DNA from: Panacagrimonas sp.
GTDB lineage: Bacteria; Pseudomonadota; Gammaproteobacteria; Nevskiales; Nevskiaceae
Reading direction: 5' to 3'
DNA: 64,000 bases
Assembly (NCBI RefSeq): GCF_020697055.1
Contig: NZ_JAJFBP010000022.1
Location: forward strand, 1 to 64,000
Made by a program: the position numbers and the translations under genes. The first letter of the stretch is position 1; each line of letters opens with the position of its first letter. The notes under the pieces are model-generated. The model saw nothing but the letters and a program-made list of their open reading frames with translations, was not told the origin of the DNA and did not search any database. Positions 1 through 9,966 of the stretch are shown here, one piece after another.

Positions 1-117
1 CGCATGGCCGCGTCACTCGCTCCTCATGTATATCCAATACCCCTCGTCGCTCGTTCCTTGCCATGCGCGAAAACAGACCCCTGCGCAGCGACCAGATGAC
101 GGTCAACAGACCCTGAC

Positions 118-1317
118 ATGAGCGACACGCCTGACATCGACGACCCGACGCTGCACTGGGGCCCTGCCACGCTGGGTGTGCGCGCCGGCGCCAGACCCAC
201 GCTGGAGATGGAACACTCGCCGGCGATCTTCGCCACTTCCAGTTTCACGAGCCGTAGCGCGGCCGAAGCCGCGGCGCTGTTTGCGGGCGAGCAGGCCGGC
301 AACATCTACTCGCGCTTCACCAATCCCACGGTGCGGGCGTTCGAGGAGCGTCTGGCGCGCATGGAAGGCGGCGATGCGTGCGTTGCGACCGCCAGCGGAA
401 TGGTGGCGATCCTGTCGCTGGTGATGGCCACGATGAAGGTCGGCGACCACCTGCTGGCCTCCAACGGGCTGTTCGGCGCGACCATCAGCCTGTTCACCAA
501 CTACATCGTGAAGTTCGGGATCGGCGTCGACTACGTCGATCCGAAGGATCCTGCCGCGTGGGCGCGCGCGATGCGCCCGAACACGCGCCTGCTGTTCGTC
601 GAGACCCCTTCGAATCCGCTCACCGAGATCGCCGACATCCGCGCGCTGGCCGATGTCGCGCACGCCGGCGGCGCGAAGCTCGCGGTGGACAACTGCTTCC
701 TGACGCCGGTGTTCCAGAAGCCGCTGTCGCTGGGCGCCGACTACGTGATCCATTCGGCGACCAAGTATCTCGATGGCCAGGGTCGCTGCCTGGGCGGCGC
801 GGTGGTGGGCGATTCGCAGAGCGTGGGCAAGGACGTGTTCGGCTTCATGCGCACGGCCGGTCCGTGCCTGTCGCCGTTCAATGCCTGGGTGTTCCTCAAG
901 GGACTCGAAACCCTGTCGGTGCGCATGAAGGCGCACGAGGACAACGCACGGCATCTCGCGGTGTGGCTCAACGAGCAGCTCGGCGTGAAGCGTGTGTTCT
1001 ATCCCGGGCTGGCGGGCCATCCGCAGCACGAGCTGGCCAAGCGCCAGAGCCGCGGTTACGGCGCGATCGTGTCGTTCGAGGTCGAAGGCGGCCGGGCAGC
1101 GGCCTGGAAGCTGATCGACTCGACGCGGCTGTGTTCGATCACCGCCAATCTCGGCGACACGCGAACCACGATCACGCATCCGGCGACGACCACGCACGGT
1201 CGCATCAGCGCCGAGGCGCGCGCGGCGGCGGGCATCTCCGAGGGCCTGGTGCGTCTGGCGGTGGGCCTGGAGGAGCTGGAGGACATCCAGGCCGACCTGC
1301 ATCGCGGGTTGCGCTGA
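118..1317 (+). CDS. metZ: O-succinylhomoserine sulfhydrylase
   Basis: PLP-dependent Cys/Met-metabolism enzyme that would convert O-succinylhomoserine and sulfide to homocysteine in the direct-sulfhydrylation route to methionine; cytoplasmic. The 399-residue length is normal for the family. The PLP-binding lysine is K216 in the SATKYLDGQG motif, and the upstream SRFTNPTVRAFEERLARMEGG segment is a family hallmark. The ATG at 118 matches the family N-terminus. The DUF455 gene follows within about 10 bases, suggesting co-transcription. The closest alternative is cystathionine gamma-synthase, but the MetZ-type N-terminus (TLGVRAG) and the overall sequence favour MetZ. Confidence 0.93.
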   Translation: MSDTPDIDDPTLHWGPATLGVRAGARPTLEMEHSPAIFATSSFTSRSAAEAAALFAGEQAGNIYSRFTNPTVRAFEERLARMEGGDACVATASGMVAILSLVMATMKVGDHLLASNGLFGATISLFTNYIVKFGIGVDYVDPKDPAAWARAMRPNTRLLFVETPSNPLTEIADIRALADVAHAGGAKLAVDNCFLTPVFQKPLSLGADYVIHSATKYLDGQGRCLGGAVVGDSQSVGKDVFGFMRTAGPCLSPFNAWVFLKGLETLSVRMKAHEDNARHLAVWLNEQLGVKRVFYPGLAGHPQHELAKRQSRGYGAIVSFEVEGGRAAAWKLIDSTRLCSITANLGDTRTTITHPATTTHGRISAEARAAAGISEGLVRLAVGLEELEDIQADLHRGLR

Positions 1318-1325
1318 GCGCATCG

Positions 1326-2123
1326 GTGCGGCGCGCGCTGCTCGAGGCGCTCTGCGAAGCCGATCCCGCGGCCAAGTGCGCGCGCGTCGCCGCATTGCCG
1401 GCGACGTGGGCGCCGCTCGCCGATGAGGCCGTCGGCGCGATGCTGGCGCAGGATCCGCGCATTCCGGGACGTCCCGCACGCCCGACGCTGGTGAGTCCGC
1501 GCGACGTGCCGTTTCGCGGCCTGGGCGGCCCCGAAGGTCGCGCGGCGCTGGTCCACGCGGTCGCGCACATCGAATTCAACGCGGTGAACCTCGCGCTCGA
1601 CGCGGCGCTGCGTTTCGATGGGCTGCCACCGGACTACTACGCCGACTGGCTGCGTGTGGCGCGCGACGAGGCGCGCCATTTCACGATGCTGAGCGGGCGT
1701 CTGGCCGAACTCGGACACGCGTACGGCGACTTCACCGCGCACAACGGACTGTGGGAGGCGGCGCAGAAGACCGCGCACGACCCGCTGCTGCGCATGGCGC
1801 TGGTGCCGCGCGTGCTCGAGGCACGCGGCCTGGACGTGACGCCCGGCCTGATCCGTCGTCTGCGCGAGGTCGGTGATGCGCGCACGGCCGGGATCCTGTG
1901 CGTGATCCTCGACGAAGAGGTCGCGCACGTGGCCATCGGGACGCGTTGGTATCGATACCTGTGCGATTTGCGCGGTGTGGATCCCGCGTCGACGTTTCGC
2001 GCGGTGCTGGCGGAGCATCGCGTGCGATTGCAGCGGCCGCTGAATCTCGAAGCGCGCACGCGCGCCGGCTTCGAGTCGCTGGAGTTGGAAATTCCGGACG
2101 AGGGGGGTTGCCACCCGAAGTGA
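1326..2123 (+). CDS. DUF455 ferritin-like domain protein
   Basis: Member of the DUF455 ferritin-like family, a predicted four-helix di-metal protein of unknown substrate; some relatives are described as MiaE-like. Carboxylate/histidine pairs typical of a di-metal site are visible: HIEFNAVNLALD, RDEARHF and LDEEVAHVAIG. The reading frame stays open far upstream inside metZ, so the start has to be chosen. GTG at 1326 gives 265 residues and the family's N-terminal motif (LLEALCEADPAAKC). A CTG at 1314 overlapping the metZ stop is possible but less likely. No strong ribosome-binding site is visible, which fits translational coupling to metZ. Biochemical role unknown. Confidence 0.8.
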   Translation: MRRALLEALCEADPAAKCARVAALPATWAPLADEAVGAMLAQDPRIPGRPARPTLVSPRDVPFRGLGGPEGRAALVHAVAHIEFNAVNLALDAALRFDGLPPDYYADWLRVARDEARHFTMLSGRLAELGHAYGDFTAHNGLWEAAQKTAHDPLLRMALVPRVLEARGLDVTPGLIRRLREVGDARTAGILCVILDEEVAHVAIGTRWYRYLCDLRGVDPASTFRAVLAEHRVRLQRPLNLEARTRAGFESLELEIPDEGGCHPK

Positions 2124-2154
2124 CGGCCCGATCCCGGGGCGGCACAGTACGGTC

Positions 2155-2820
2155 ATGAACAATGGTCCCCTGCGGGCGACGCCGCTCAAGCTGGTGCTCG
2201 CCGACAGCCAGGCGCTGGTCCGCGCGGGCATGCGCCTGCTGCTCCAGTACGAAGCCAACGCCGAGGTCGTCGGCGAGGCGGCCGACGGCCAGGAATTGCT
2301 GACGATGGTGGGGCGCCTGCGTCCTCGCGCCGCGCTGGTCGAGCTCGACCTGCCGGTGGTCAACGGTCTGGATGTGCTCTCGCAGATCCGGCGTCACTAC
2401 CCCGAAGTCGCGGTGCTGCTGCTGGCCTCGCGCCCCGAACCCGGTCAGGTCCGATCGGCGCTGCGCCAGGGTGCGGCCGGCTTCCTGACCAAGCAGGCCG
2501 AGCCGCAAGAACTCGGGTTGGCGCTGCGTTCGGTCGAGAAGCACCAGACCTACATCAGCCCGGCCGTCTCCAACCTGCTGCTCGATCGCCGGGACCAGAC
2601 CCGGATCGAAGACGCCGCGGTGCTCACGCACCGCCAGCGGCAGGTGCTGACGCTGATCGGAAAAGGGAAATCCACCAAGGAAATCGCACAGTTGCTGGGG
2701 GTTTCGGTGAAAACGGTTGAGACCCATCGCGCGCGACTGATGCAGTCGCTCGGGCTGTACGGCACCAATGCCCTGATGCGAACGGCGCTGCGCTGGGGCC
2801 TGGATACGCACGAGGCCTGA
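2155..2820 (+). CDS. LuxR/NarL-type regulator with non-canonical receiver domain
   Basis: Two-domain regulator of 221 residues: a receiver (about 11–130) and a C-terminal LuxR-type helix-turn-helix (about 155–215, motif LTHRQRQVLTLIGKGKSTKE). The receiver departs from the canonical phosphorylation site. Aligned to NarL, the phospho-acceptor aspartate is glutamate (E63 in LVELDLP), and the first acidic pair reads D17–S18 in place of D–D/E. The conserved lysine is kept (K113). A glutamate there can mimic phosphorylation, so the protein may be constitutively active or respond to a non-phosphate signal; that is inference. It lies directly upstream of rpoN on the same strand, and no partner kinase is present. 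Confidence 0.85.
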   Translation: MNNGPLRATPLKLVLADSQALVRAGMRLLLQYEANAEVVGEAADGQELLTMVGRLRPRAALVELDLPVVNGLDVLSQIRRHYPEVAVLLLASRPEPGQVRSALRQGAAGFLTKQAEPQELGLALRSVEKHQTYISPAVSNLLLDRRDQTRIEDAAVLTHRQRQVLTLIGKGKSTKEIAQLLGVSVKTVETHRARLMQSLGLYGTNALMRTALRWGLDTHEA

Positions 2821-2961
2821 CTGCCGCGCGAACGCGGCGGAATTTCGTCACACGTGGGGGAAACCCCTACAAATCGTCAGGAAAACACTTCTTAGCGAGC
2901 TGAACGACTTCATCGAGGATGGCTCCCATAACGGGGATAAGCCCCGCAGGGAGTTCAACCG
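2821..2961 (+). promoter_or_regulatory. rpoN 5' region with an RBS-sequestering hairpin
   Basis: The 141-base gap holds two short inverted repeats. The first is GGGG-AAA-CCCC at 2857–2867. The second is a nested hairpin just before rpoN: outer stem CTCCC (2923–2927) with GGGAG (2949–2953), inner stem CGGGG (2932–2936) with CCCCG (2942–2946) around ATAAG. The GGGAG strand is the likely Shine–Dalgarno, eight bases before the ATG at 2962, so folding would hide it. No convincing -35/-10 pair was recognised. Confidence 0.45.
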
Positions 2962-4428
2962 ATGAAACCCAGCCTCGCCACGCGCGCCACCCAGAGCATG
3001 GTGCTGACGCCGCAGCTGCTCCAGTCGATCCGCCTGTTGCAGCTCTCGACGCTGGAGCTCGAGCAGGAGATCGACCAGGCCCTCGAGGACAACGTGATGC
3101 TCGAGGCCGAGGAGTCCGGCGAGGCCGGCGGCGACGAGATCGCGGACACGCGCGTTGCGGAAGCGGCGAGCGAATCGATTCCCGCGGTCGCCACGGGTTG
3201 CGACGCGGCGGTGCACGACGAAGTCGAGGCCGATTTCGACTGGTCGTCGCGTGAAAGCTGGTCCGGCGGCGAGCCGTCCGACGACGACGAGGAACATTGG
3301 ACCGCTCGGACCGCGGCGCCGGAGGCGGGCGACGCGCGCCTGGGTGCCATCGCGCAGCTGCGCATGACGGTGCGTTCGGAGCGCGACCAGGCCATCGTCA
3401 CCGCGATCATCGAGAACATCGACGACAACGGTTATCTCGAGTGCGGCCTGGGCGAGATCGGCGCACAGCTCGGCGCCGAATTCGATGCCACCGCCTCCGA
3501 ACTCGAAGCGGGCCTGGCGCTGGTACAGAGCGTCGAGCCGACCGGCTTTGGCGCGCGCAACCTGGCCGAGTGCCTGCGCCTGCAGCTCGACGCGCTGCCC
3601 GAGGGCACGCAGGGCAAGTCGCTGGCGCTGCACCTGGTCGCGCACGGCCTGGAACTGGTGGCCGAGCGCCGTCTCGAACAAGTGCGCCGCGAACTGGGCG
3701 CCAGCGAAGCCGACCTCAAGGCCGCCTTCAACCTGATCCTGGCGCTCGATCCCAAGCCGGGTGCCTCGCAGGGCGCACCGGCCGACGCCGCCATTCCCGA
3801 CGTCATCGTCACCGGGCGCCCGGGCGCCTGGCGCGTCGAACTCAATACCGAGCGCCTGCCGCGCATCCGCGTCAACGGCACCTACGAGCGCGCGATCGCG
3901 ACCTCGTCGCACAAGGCGCTCAAGGAAAAGCTGCAGGAGGCGCGCTGGCTGGTGCGCGGCCTGGAGATGCGTCACGAGACGCTGCTCAAGACCGCACGCG
4001 CGGTGTTCGAGCGCCAGAAGGCGTTCCTCGAGCACGGCGAAGAGCGCATGGCGCCGCTGACGCTGCGCGAGGTGGCCGACGCGATCGGCATGCACGAATC
4101 CACGGTCTGCCGCGTGACCACCGCCAAATTCATCCAGACGCCCTGGGGCGTCTACGACTTCAAGAGCTTCTTTCCCAGCCAGATCATCGGTTCGGACACC
4201 GAAGCTTCCGGCACCGCGGTGAAGGCGATGATCCGCCGCATCGTCGATGGCGAGAGCCGCCACAACCCGCTGTGCGACGGTGCGATCGCCGCGCTGCTGC
4301 TGCGCCAAGGCATCCGCGTTGCGCGCCGTACGGTCGCCAAGTACCGTGAGGCCATGAAGATCGCGCCGGCCACGGCCCGACGCGGCGCACCGGTCCGGCG
4401 CAACGCGCTGCTGGTGCAGGCGGGTTAA
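2962..4428 (+). CDS. rpoN: RNA polymerase sigma-54 factor
   Basis: Alternative sigma factor that recognises -24/-12 promoters and needs an AAA+ activator. All regions are present: the N-terminal glutamine/leucine activator-interaction region (LTPQLLQSIRLLQLSTLELEQ), an acidic region II (about 45–125), a core-binding domain, a helix-turn-helix (LREVADAIGMHESTVCRVT) and the RpoN box ARRTVAKYRE at 454–463. A basic 25-residue tail after the box is longer than in many homologues. The gene is followed by a stand-alone receiver and a FleQ-like activator, the arrangement known as rpoN2–vemR–fleQ in Xanthomonas, so this may be the motility-linked paralogue. Translation may be controlled by the upstream hairpin. 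Confidence 0.95.
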   Translation: MKPSLATRATQSMVLTPQLLQSIRLLQLSTLELEQEIDQALEDNVMLEAEESGEAGGDEIADTRVAEAASESIPAVATGCDAAVHDEVEADFDWSSRESWSGGEPSDDDEEHWTARTAAPEAGDARLGAIAQLRMTVRSERDQAIVTAIIENIDDNGYLECGLGEIGAQLGAEFDATASELEAGLALVQSVEPTGFGARNLAECLRLQLDALPEGTQGKSLALHLVAHGLELVAERRLEQVRRELGASEADLKAAFNLILALDPKPGASQGAPADAAIPDVIVTGRPGAWRVELNTERLPRIRVNGTYERAIATSSHKALKEKLQEARWLVRGLEMRHETLLKTARAVFERQKAFLEHGEERMAPLTLREVADAIGMHESTVCRVTTAKFIQTPWGVYDFKSFFPSQIIGSDTEASGTAVKAMIRRIVDGESRHNPLCDGAIAALLLRQGIRVARRTVAKYREAMKIAPATARRGAPVRRNALLVQAG

Positions 4429-4442
4429 GAGACGTGGAGAAC

Positions 4443-4821
4443 ATGATGGACAAGCTCCGCACGCTGCTGATCGACGACAACAAGGGCTTCGTGGTGCTGG
4501 CCAAGCACCTGCTCGCCTCCGTGCCCGAGGTCGACGTCATCGGCTGCGGCTACGACGGCTTCGACGCCGTGCGCATGGCCGAAGAGCTGCGTCCGGATCT
4601 GATCATCATCGACCTGGCGATGCCGGGCATGGGCGGTCTGCAGGCCACACGCCTGATCAAGGCGCAGGATTCGCCGCCGCGCGTGATCATCGCCAGCCAT
4701 TACGACGACGCCAGCCACCGCGAACACGCGGCCGGCGCGGGCGCCGACGGTTTCGTCAACAAGCAGGAATTCGAGCAGCGCATCCCCGAGATCGTTCGCG
4801 GGTTCGTGCCCGGGGTGGCGC

Positions 4822-4829
<8 letters not shown>
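4443..4829 (+). CDS. vemR: Stand-alone receiver protein, VemR-like
   Basis: Single-domain response regulator of about 128 residues with no output domain. Unlike the LuxR-type protein upstream, its phosphorylation site is complete: the IDDN acidic pair, the aspartate in IIIDLAMPGMGG and the lysine in FVNKQ. In Xanthomonas a receiver in the same position between rpoN2 and fleQ is VemR, which affects motility and exopolysaccharide; the name is assigned by position and type. Three starts are possible (GTG 4434, ATG 4443, ATG 4446); the GGAG at 4436–4439 best serves the ATG codons. It overlaps fleQ by eight bases, so the two are probably translationally coupled. Confidence 0.8.
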
Positions 4830-6288
<1,459 letters not shown>

Positions 6289-6389
6289 GCGCCGTTCCAC
6301 GGTAGCCTGGTCGCAGCCCAGGGTGTTCTTCACCCAATCCCCGGGCTTCGCGCGGGCTCCGGATGCGATGTCAGGTGCAGGAGGCCCGT

Positions 6390-6662
6390 ATGTGCCGCAA
6401 CATCAAGACCCTGTTCAACTTCGCGCCCCCGGCGAGTGACGACGAGATCCGCGCCGCCTCGCTGCAGTTCGTGCGCAAGCTCAGCGGCTTCAACACGCCA
6501 TCGAAGATCAACCAGGCGGCGTTCGATCAGGCGATCGACCAGGTCGCCGATGCGGCGACGCTGCTGTTGCAGTCGCTCGTCACGCTGGCGCCGCCCAAGG
6601 ATCGCGACATCGAGCGCGAGCGCCGGCAGGCGCAGGCCGTACGACGCTTCGGTCGCGCCTGA
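6390..6662 (+). CDS. DUF2277 family protein
   Basis: Small protein of 90 residues that begins with the family signature MCRNIKTLFNFAPPA and continues with a helical region. DUF2277 proteins are widespread in bacteria and have no assigned function. The start is well supported: a consensus AGGAGG at 6379–6384 lies five bases before the ATG at 6390; an upstream in-frame start would be unnecessary. It is separated from fleQ by about 100 bases without a clear terminator; only a short GGGTG/CACCC hairpin (6321–6335) is visible. Confidence 0.8.
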   Translation: MCRNIKTLFNFAPPASDDEIRAASLQFVRKLSGFNTPSKINQAAFDQAIDQVADAATLLLQSLVTLAPPKDRDIERERRQAQAVRRFGRA

Positions 6663-6716
6663 ACCTCTTCACCGGCCGCATGCGATCGCGGCCCCGCTTG
6701 CTCGTCATCATTCCTC

Positions 6717-7271
6717 ATGGCCCTGAGCGCGACGCTGCACCGCTTCACGATCCAGCTGGCGAACATGGATCGCAACATCTTTGCGGATTTCGAGTTGCGC
6801 GTGGCGCGGCAGCCGTCCGAGACGGCCGAGTTCATGCTGTTGCGCGTGCTGGCCTACTGCCTCGAGCACGAGGACGGCATCGCCCTCACCGAGGGCGTTG
6901 CGGCGGTCGACGAACCCGCCGTGCTGGTGCGCGACCTGACGGGCCGCATCACGGCATGGATCGAAGTCGGCGCCCCGGACGCCGAGCGCCTGCACCGCGG
7001 CAGCAAGCTCGCGGGGCGTGCGGCGCTGTACACGAACCGGCAGATCGAGCCGCTGCTCGCGCAGTACGCCGGAGCGCGCATCCACCGTGCGGCCGAACTT
7101 CCGGTGCATGCGCTGGATCGCGCGTTCGTCGCGCAGGCGGCGCAGCGTCTTCAGCGTCACTCGAAGCTGTCCGTCACCTTCACCGAGGGTCAGCTCTACC
7201 TGGACATCGACGGCGACCCGCTATCGACCACGGTCGTCACCCGGCCGGTGGGCGGCCTCGACGGCCCATGA
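6717..7271 (+). CDS. yaeQ: YaeQ family protein
   Basis: Protein of 184 residues matching the YaeQ family along its whole length (MALSATLHRFTIQLANMDRN, then ARQPSETAEFMLLRVLAYCLEH, then IEVGAPDAERLHRGSKLA). YaeQ has a PD-(D/E)XK-nuclease-like fold. E. coli YaeQ was once linked to RfaH-like suppression, but its molecular role is not established. The ATG at 6717 matches the family start. It is convergent with the SDR gene at 7318, with 46 bases between the stop codons. Confidence 0.85.
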   Translation: MALSATLHRFTIQLANMDRNIFADFELRVARQPSETAEFMLLRVLAYCLEHEDGIALTEGVAAVDEPAVLVRDLTGRITAWIEVGAPDAERLHRGSKLAGRAALYTNRQIEPLLAQYAGARIHRAAELPVHALDRAFVAQAAQRLQRHSKLSVTFTEGQLYLDIDGDPLSTTVVTRPVGGLDGP

Positions 7272-7317
7272 GGAGGGCGGGCCGCGGCGTCGATCGCGAT
7301 CGGATCCGACCCCCGGG

Positions 7318-8100
7318 CTACACGCCCGGCGCGCCCGGAAATCCCAGGTAGTACTGCCCCGTGAGCATGCCGCCGTCGACCGCGATCTCGGCGCCGCACA
7401 GATACGAGGATTCGTCGCTGGCCAGGAACAGCGAGGTGCGCGCCACTTCCTCGGGCTCGCCGACGCGCTGTTGCGGCACCATGGCGTAGCGCTTGTTCAC
7501 GTCGGCGCGGGCTTCCGCGTACGGATTGCCCATCGCGGTGTCGATGCCGCCGGGATGGACCGAGTTCACGCGCACGCCCTTGTGCCCGTACTCCATCGCC
7601 GCCACGCGCGTCAGGCCGCGGATGCCCCACTTGGAAGCGCAGTACGCGCCCAGGCCGTTGGCGCCCTTCATGCCGTCGGCCGAGGAGATGTTGACGATGC
7701 TGCCGCGGCCGCGATCGCACATCCGGCTGCCCACGGTGCGCACACCCAGGAACGTGCCGGTGAGGTTGATGCCGGTGACGCGCTCGAAATCGTCCTTGGC
7801 AGTCTCGCGGATCGTGCGGAACAGCAGCACGCCCGCGTTGTTGACCAGCACGTCGATGGCGCCGAAGCGGGACTCGGTGTCCTCGACCAGCGCCTGCCAC
7901 TGCGCTTCGTCACGCACGTCGAGATGACGAAAGTGCGCGCCCGCACCCAGCGATGCGGCGAGCCTGGCGCCGTCCTCGTCGAGCACGTCCGCGATCACGA
8001 CCTTGGCGCCCTCGGCCACGAACAGCCGGCACGTCGCCGCGCCCATGCCGCGTGCGCCGCCGGTGATGATCGCAACCTTGTCCTGCAGTCTTCCCGCCAT
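7318..8100 (-). CDS. SDR family oxidoreductase, hydroxysteroid-dehydrogenase-like
   Basis: Classical short-chain dehydrogenase of 260 residues. It shows the cofactor motif TGGARGMG, the NNAG motif, the active-site serine in NISSADG, the YCASK catalytic pair and the C-terminal GGMLTGQYYLGFPG tail seen in 3-alpha/20-beta-hydroxysteroid-dehydrogenase relatives. The sequence is open upstream, but the ATG at 8100 is preceded by GAGGAG and fits the family N-terminus. It diverges from the secreted hydrolase gene at 8282. Steroid substrate is inferred from family resemblance and from the neighbouring steroid genes; a general alcohol dehydrogenase remains possible. Confidence 0.8.
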   Translation of the reverse strand: MAGRLQDKVAIITGGARGMGAATCRLFVAEGAKVVIADVLDEDGARLAASLGAGAHFRHLDVRDEAQWQALVEDTESRFGAIDVLVNNAGVLLFRTIRETAKDDFERVTGINLTGTFLGVRTVGSRMCDRGRGSIVNISSADGMKGANGLGAYCASKWGIRGLTRVAAMEYGHKGVRVNSVHPGGIDTAMGNPYAEARADVNKRYAMVPQQRVGEPEEVARTSLFLASDESSYLCGAEIAVDGGMLTGQYYLGFPGAPGV

Positions 8101-8281
8101 GCCGTTCTCCTCGCGATGCGCGCATTGGAAGCCCAAACGCGGGACGCGGATTCGTCCGGGTGGATGAACAGCCGCAGGCCGGCCGGACAGCGGGGTGTGC
8201 GCGCGGGCGAATGAAGCCGATGCGGGGCGAGGGCAGCATCGCCGGTCTGCGGGTCGCCAGAACCCGGCCCGAGGAGATCCG
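8101..8281. promoter_or_regulatory. Divergent intergenic region between SDR and secreted hydrolase
   Basis: These 181 bases separate two divergently transcribed genes and must hold both promoters. Each end carries a good ribosome-binding site: GAGGAG at 8271–8276 for the hydrolase, and its complement just above 8100 for the SDR. No recognisable operator palindrome or repeat-family copy was found. Confidence 0.4.
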
Positions 8282-9964
8282 ATGCGCCACTTCGTTTCGC
8301 TGCTCGCGCTGTTCGTGGGGCTCTGCATCGCGGCCCAGGCCCGGTCCGCAACGCCGCTGCCCGCGCCCGACGGCCAGGCGCGCAGCGCGCCCGCACCGGG
8401 AAGCTCGCGCGCCGGCGTCAGCTACGACGTGACGATCCATGCACGCGACGGCGCCGTTATCGCGTTCACCGTCCACGAGCCGTTGCAGATGGTCGGCGGG
8501 AAAACCTATCCCCTGCTGATGACCGGCCCCGGATTTGGGATGCCGCGCGTGAATTCGCTGATGCGCGAGCTCGTGGCCCCGCCCGGGACGCCGTTGGCGG
8601 ACACGTTCACCACCAAGCAGTACACCGACGCGGGCTATGTCGTCGTGGCGTTCGACCAGCGCGGCTTCGGCCAGTCCGGCGGACAGGTCTCGATCATGGA
8701 TCCGGACCAGGACGGCGACAGCCTCGTGCGCATCGTCGACTGGGCCGAGGCCAACCTGCCGTACCTGATGCGGCGCGACGGAAATCTCGTCCTGGGAACC
8801 TACGGCGCCTCGTACGGCGGCGGCTTCCAGCTGCTGCTCAACAACGTCGACCCGCGCCGTCGCCTCGACGCGATGATCCCGAGCATCACCTGGAACGATC
8901 TGGGCTACAGCCTCAATCCGGGCGCGGTGCCCAAATCCGCCTACGCGCTGGCGTTGATCCTGGCGGGCGAGGCCAGCAGCCGTCTGAATTCCGATCCGCG
9001 CGTGCGCGACCTCGCCGCCCATGGCCTGCTCGACGGCCGTTTCACCGACGCCGACAACGCGATGCTGCGCTACCACAGCAACCGGTATTTCTGCGACGGC
9101 GTATCGCAGCCGGGCAAGCGCATCGCCACGCATCCGCCGAAGGTCGATGCGCTGTTCCTGCAGGGCATGTTCGACGTCATCTTCAATCTCAACGAGGGAC
9201 TCGATAACGCCCAGTGCCTGCGCGAGACCGGCGGCGACGTGCGACTGATCGGCTACAACGTCGGGCACGTCCTGCCCTCGGGCACGGGCCTGGTGATCGA
9301 CGGCATCGGCAGCCCCGGCGATTTCTCGCGCTGCGGTCCGCATGTTGCGGACGCGGTCAGCCGCACCTGGTTCGACGCCAAGCTCAAGCGCGATCCGGCC
9401 GCCATCACCGCGCTGGGCCGCGTGCCGCGCAACTGCATCACGATCGCTTCGAACGGCGAGGGCGTGGTGGTGGACGCGGTCAAGGTCGGCGGAACGAAGG
9501 CGATGGTGCCCAAGACGCTGGTGCCGTCGCTATCACCGCTGCCGTTGTCGGTGCCGCTGTACCGGGCGACCGCGCCGACGGTGGTCGCGGGCATTCCCAC
9601 CGCCACGGTCGTCATCGCCAATCCGCTGCCGCTGCCCGGACTGCCGGGCGGCCTGCCGCTGGGTGTCGGCAGCGACGACGCGATGATCTTCGTGGCGATC
9701 GCGCGCAGCCGGCAGGGCCTGCCGTCGCAGCTGGAAATCCTCAACGATCAGGTGCGGCCGCTGCGCGGATTCGGCACGCACGTGCTCGAGCTCAACGGCA
9801 TCGGCACGAAGCTCGCCGCGGGCGACCAGCTGCACCTGCTGATCTCGGCCAGCAGCCTGCCGCAGTTCCCGATCGAGATCGCGCGCAATCCCCTGCTGCT
9901 GGCGGTGAGCGTGTCGGGCAGCGTGCAGCTGCCGGTGCTCGGCAACGTCGCGACGGTGCGTTAG
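8282..9964 (+). CDS. Secreted S15/CocE-like alpha/beta hydrolase
   Basis: Predicted exported hydrolase of 560 residues. Residues 1–23 form a signal peptide (hydrophobic core about 4–20) ending near ARSA. The alpha/beta-hydrolase domain has an oxyanion-region GPGFG, the nucleophile elbow GTYGASYGGG with S177, an acid candidate in GMFDVIFN and a histidine in NVGHVLP. The C-terminal third resembles the beta-sandwich domain of X-Pro dipeptidyl-peptidase/CocE proteins. Start 8282 is set by GAGGAG five bases upstream. Substrate unknown; an extracellular peptidase or esterase (for example for steroid esters) is possible given the context, but that is inference. Confidence 0.75.
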   Translation: MRHFVSLLALFVGLCIAAQARSATPLPAPDGQARSAPAPGSSRAGVSYDVTIHARDGAVIAFTVHEPLQMVGGKTYPLLMTGPGFGMPRVNSLMRELVAPPGTPLADTFTTKQYTDAGYVVVAFDQRGFGQSGGQVSIMDPDQDGDSLVRIVDWAEANLPYLMRRDGNLVLGTYGASYGGGFQLLLNNVDPRRRLDAMIPSITWNDLGYSLNPGAVPKSAYALALILAGEASSRLNSDPRVRDLAAHGLLDGRFTDADNAMLRYHSNRYFCDGVSQPGKRIATHPPKVDALFLQGMFDVIFNLNEGLDNAQCLRETGGDVRLIGYNVGHVLPSGTGLVIDGIGSPGDFSRCGPHVADAVSRTWFDAKLKRDPAAITALGRVPRNCITIASNGEGVVVDAVKVGGTKAMVPKTLVPSLSPLPLSVPLYRATAPTVVAGIPTATVVIANPLPLPGLPGGLPLGVGSDDAMIFVAIARSRQGLPSQLEILNDQVRPLRGFGTHVLELNGIGTKLAAGDQLHLLISASSLPQFPIEIARNPLLLAVSVSGSVQLPVLGNVATVR

Positions 9965-9966
9965 CC

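Noticed and set aside
1-117. Possible 3' end of an upstream gene
   Set aside because: All three forward frames can be read for some distance, ending at 97–121, but none gave a recognisable protein end, so no gene is called.
378-1317. Long frame overlapping metZ and continuous with the DUF455 gene
   Set aside because: The upstream part is arginine/proline-rich shadow translation of metZ; the family alignment starts near 1326.
103-1479. Long antisense frames opposite metZ and many other genes (several over 400 codons)
   Set aside because: They are side-effects of high GC content: Arg/Ala/His-rich, with no domain match, antisense to strong gene calls.
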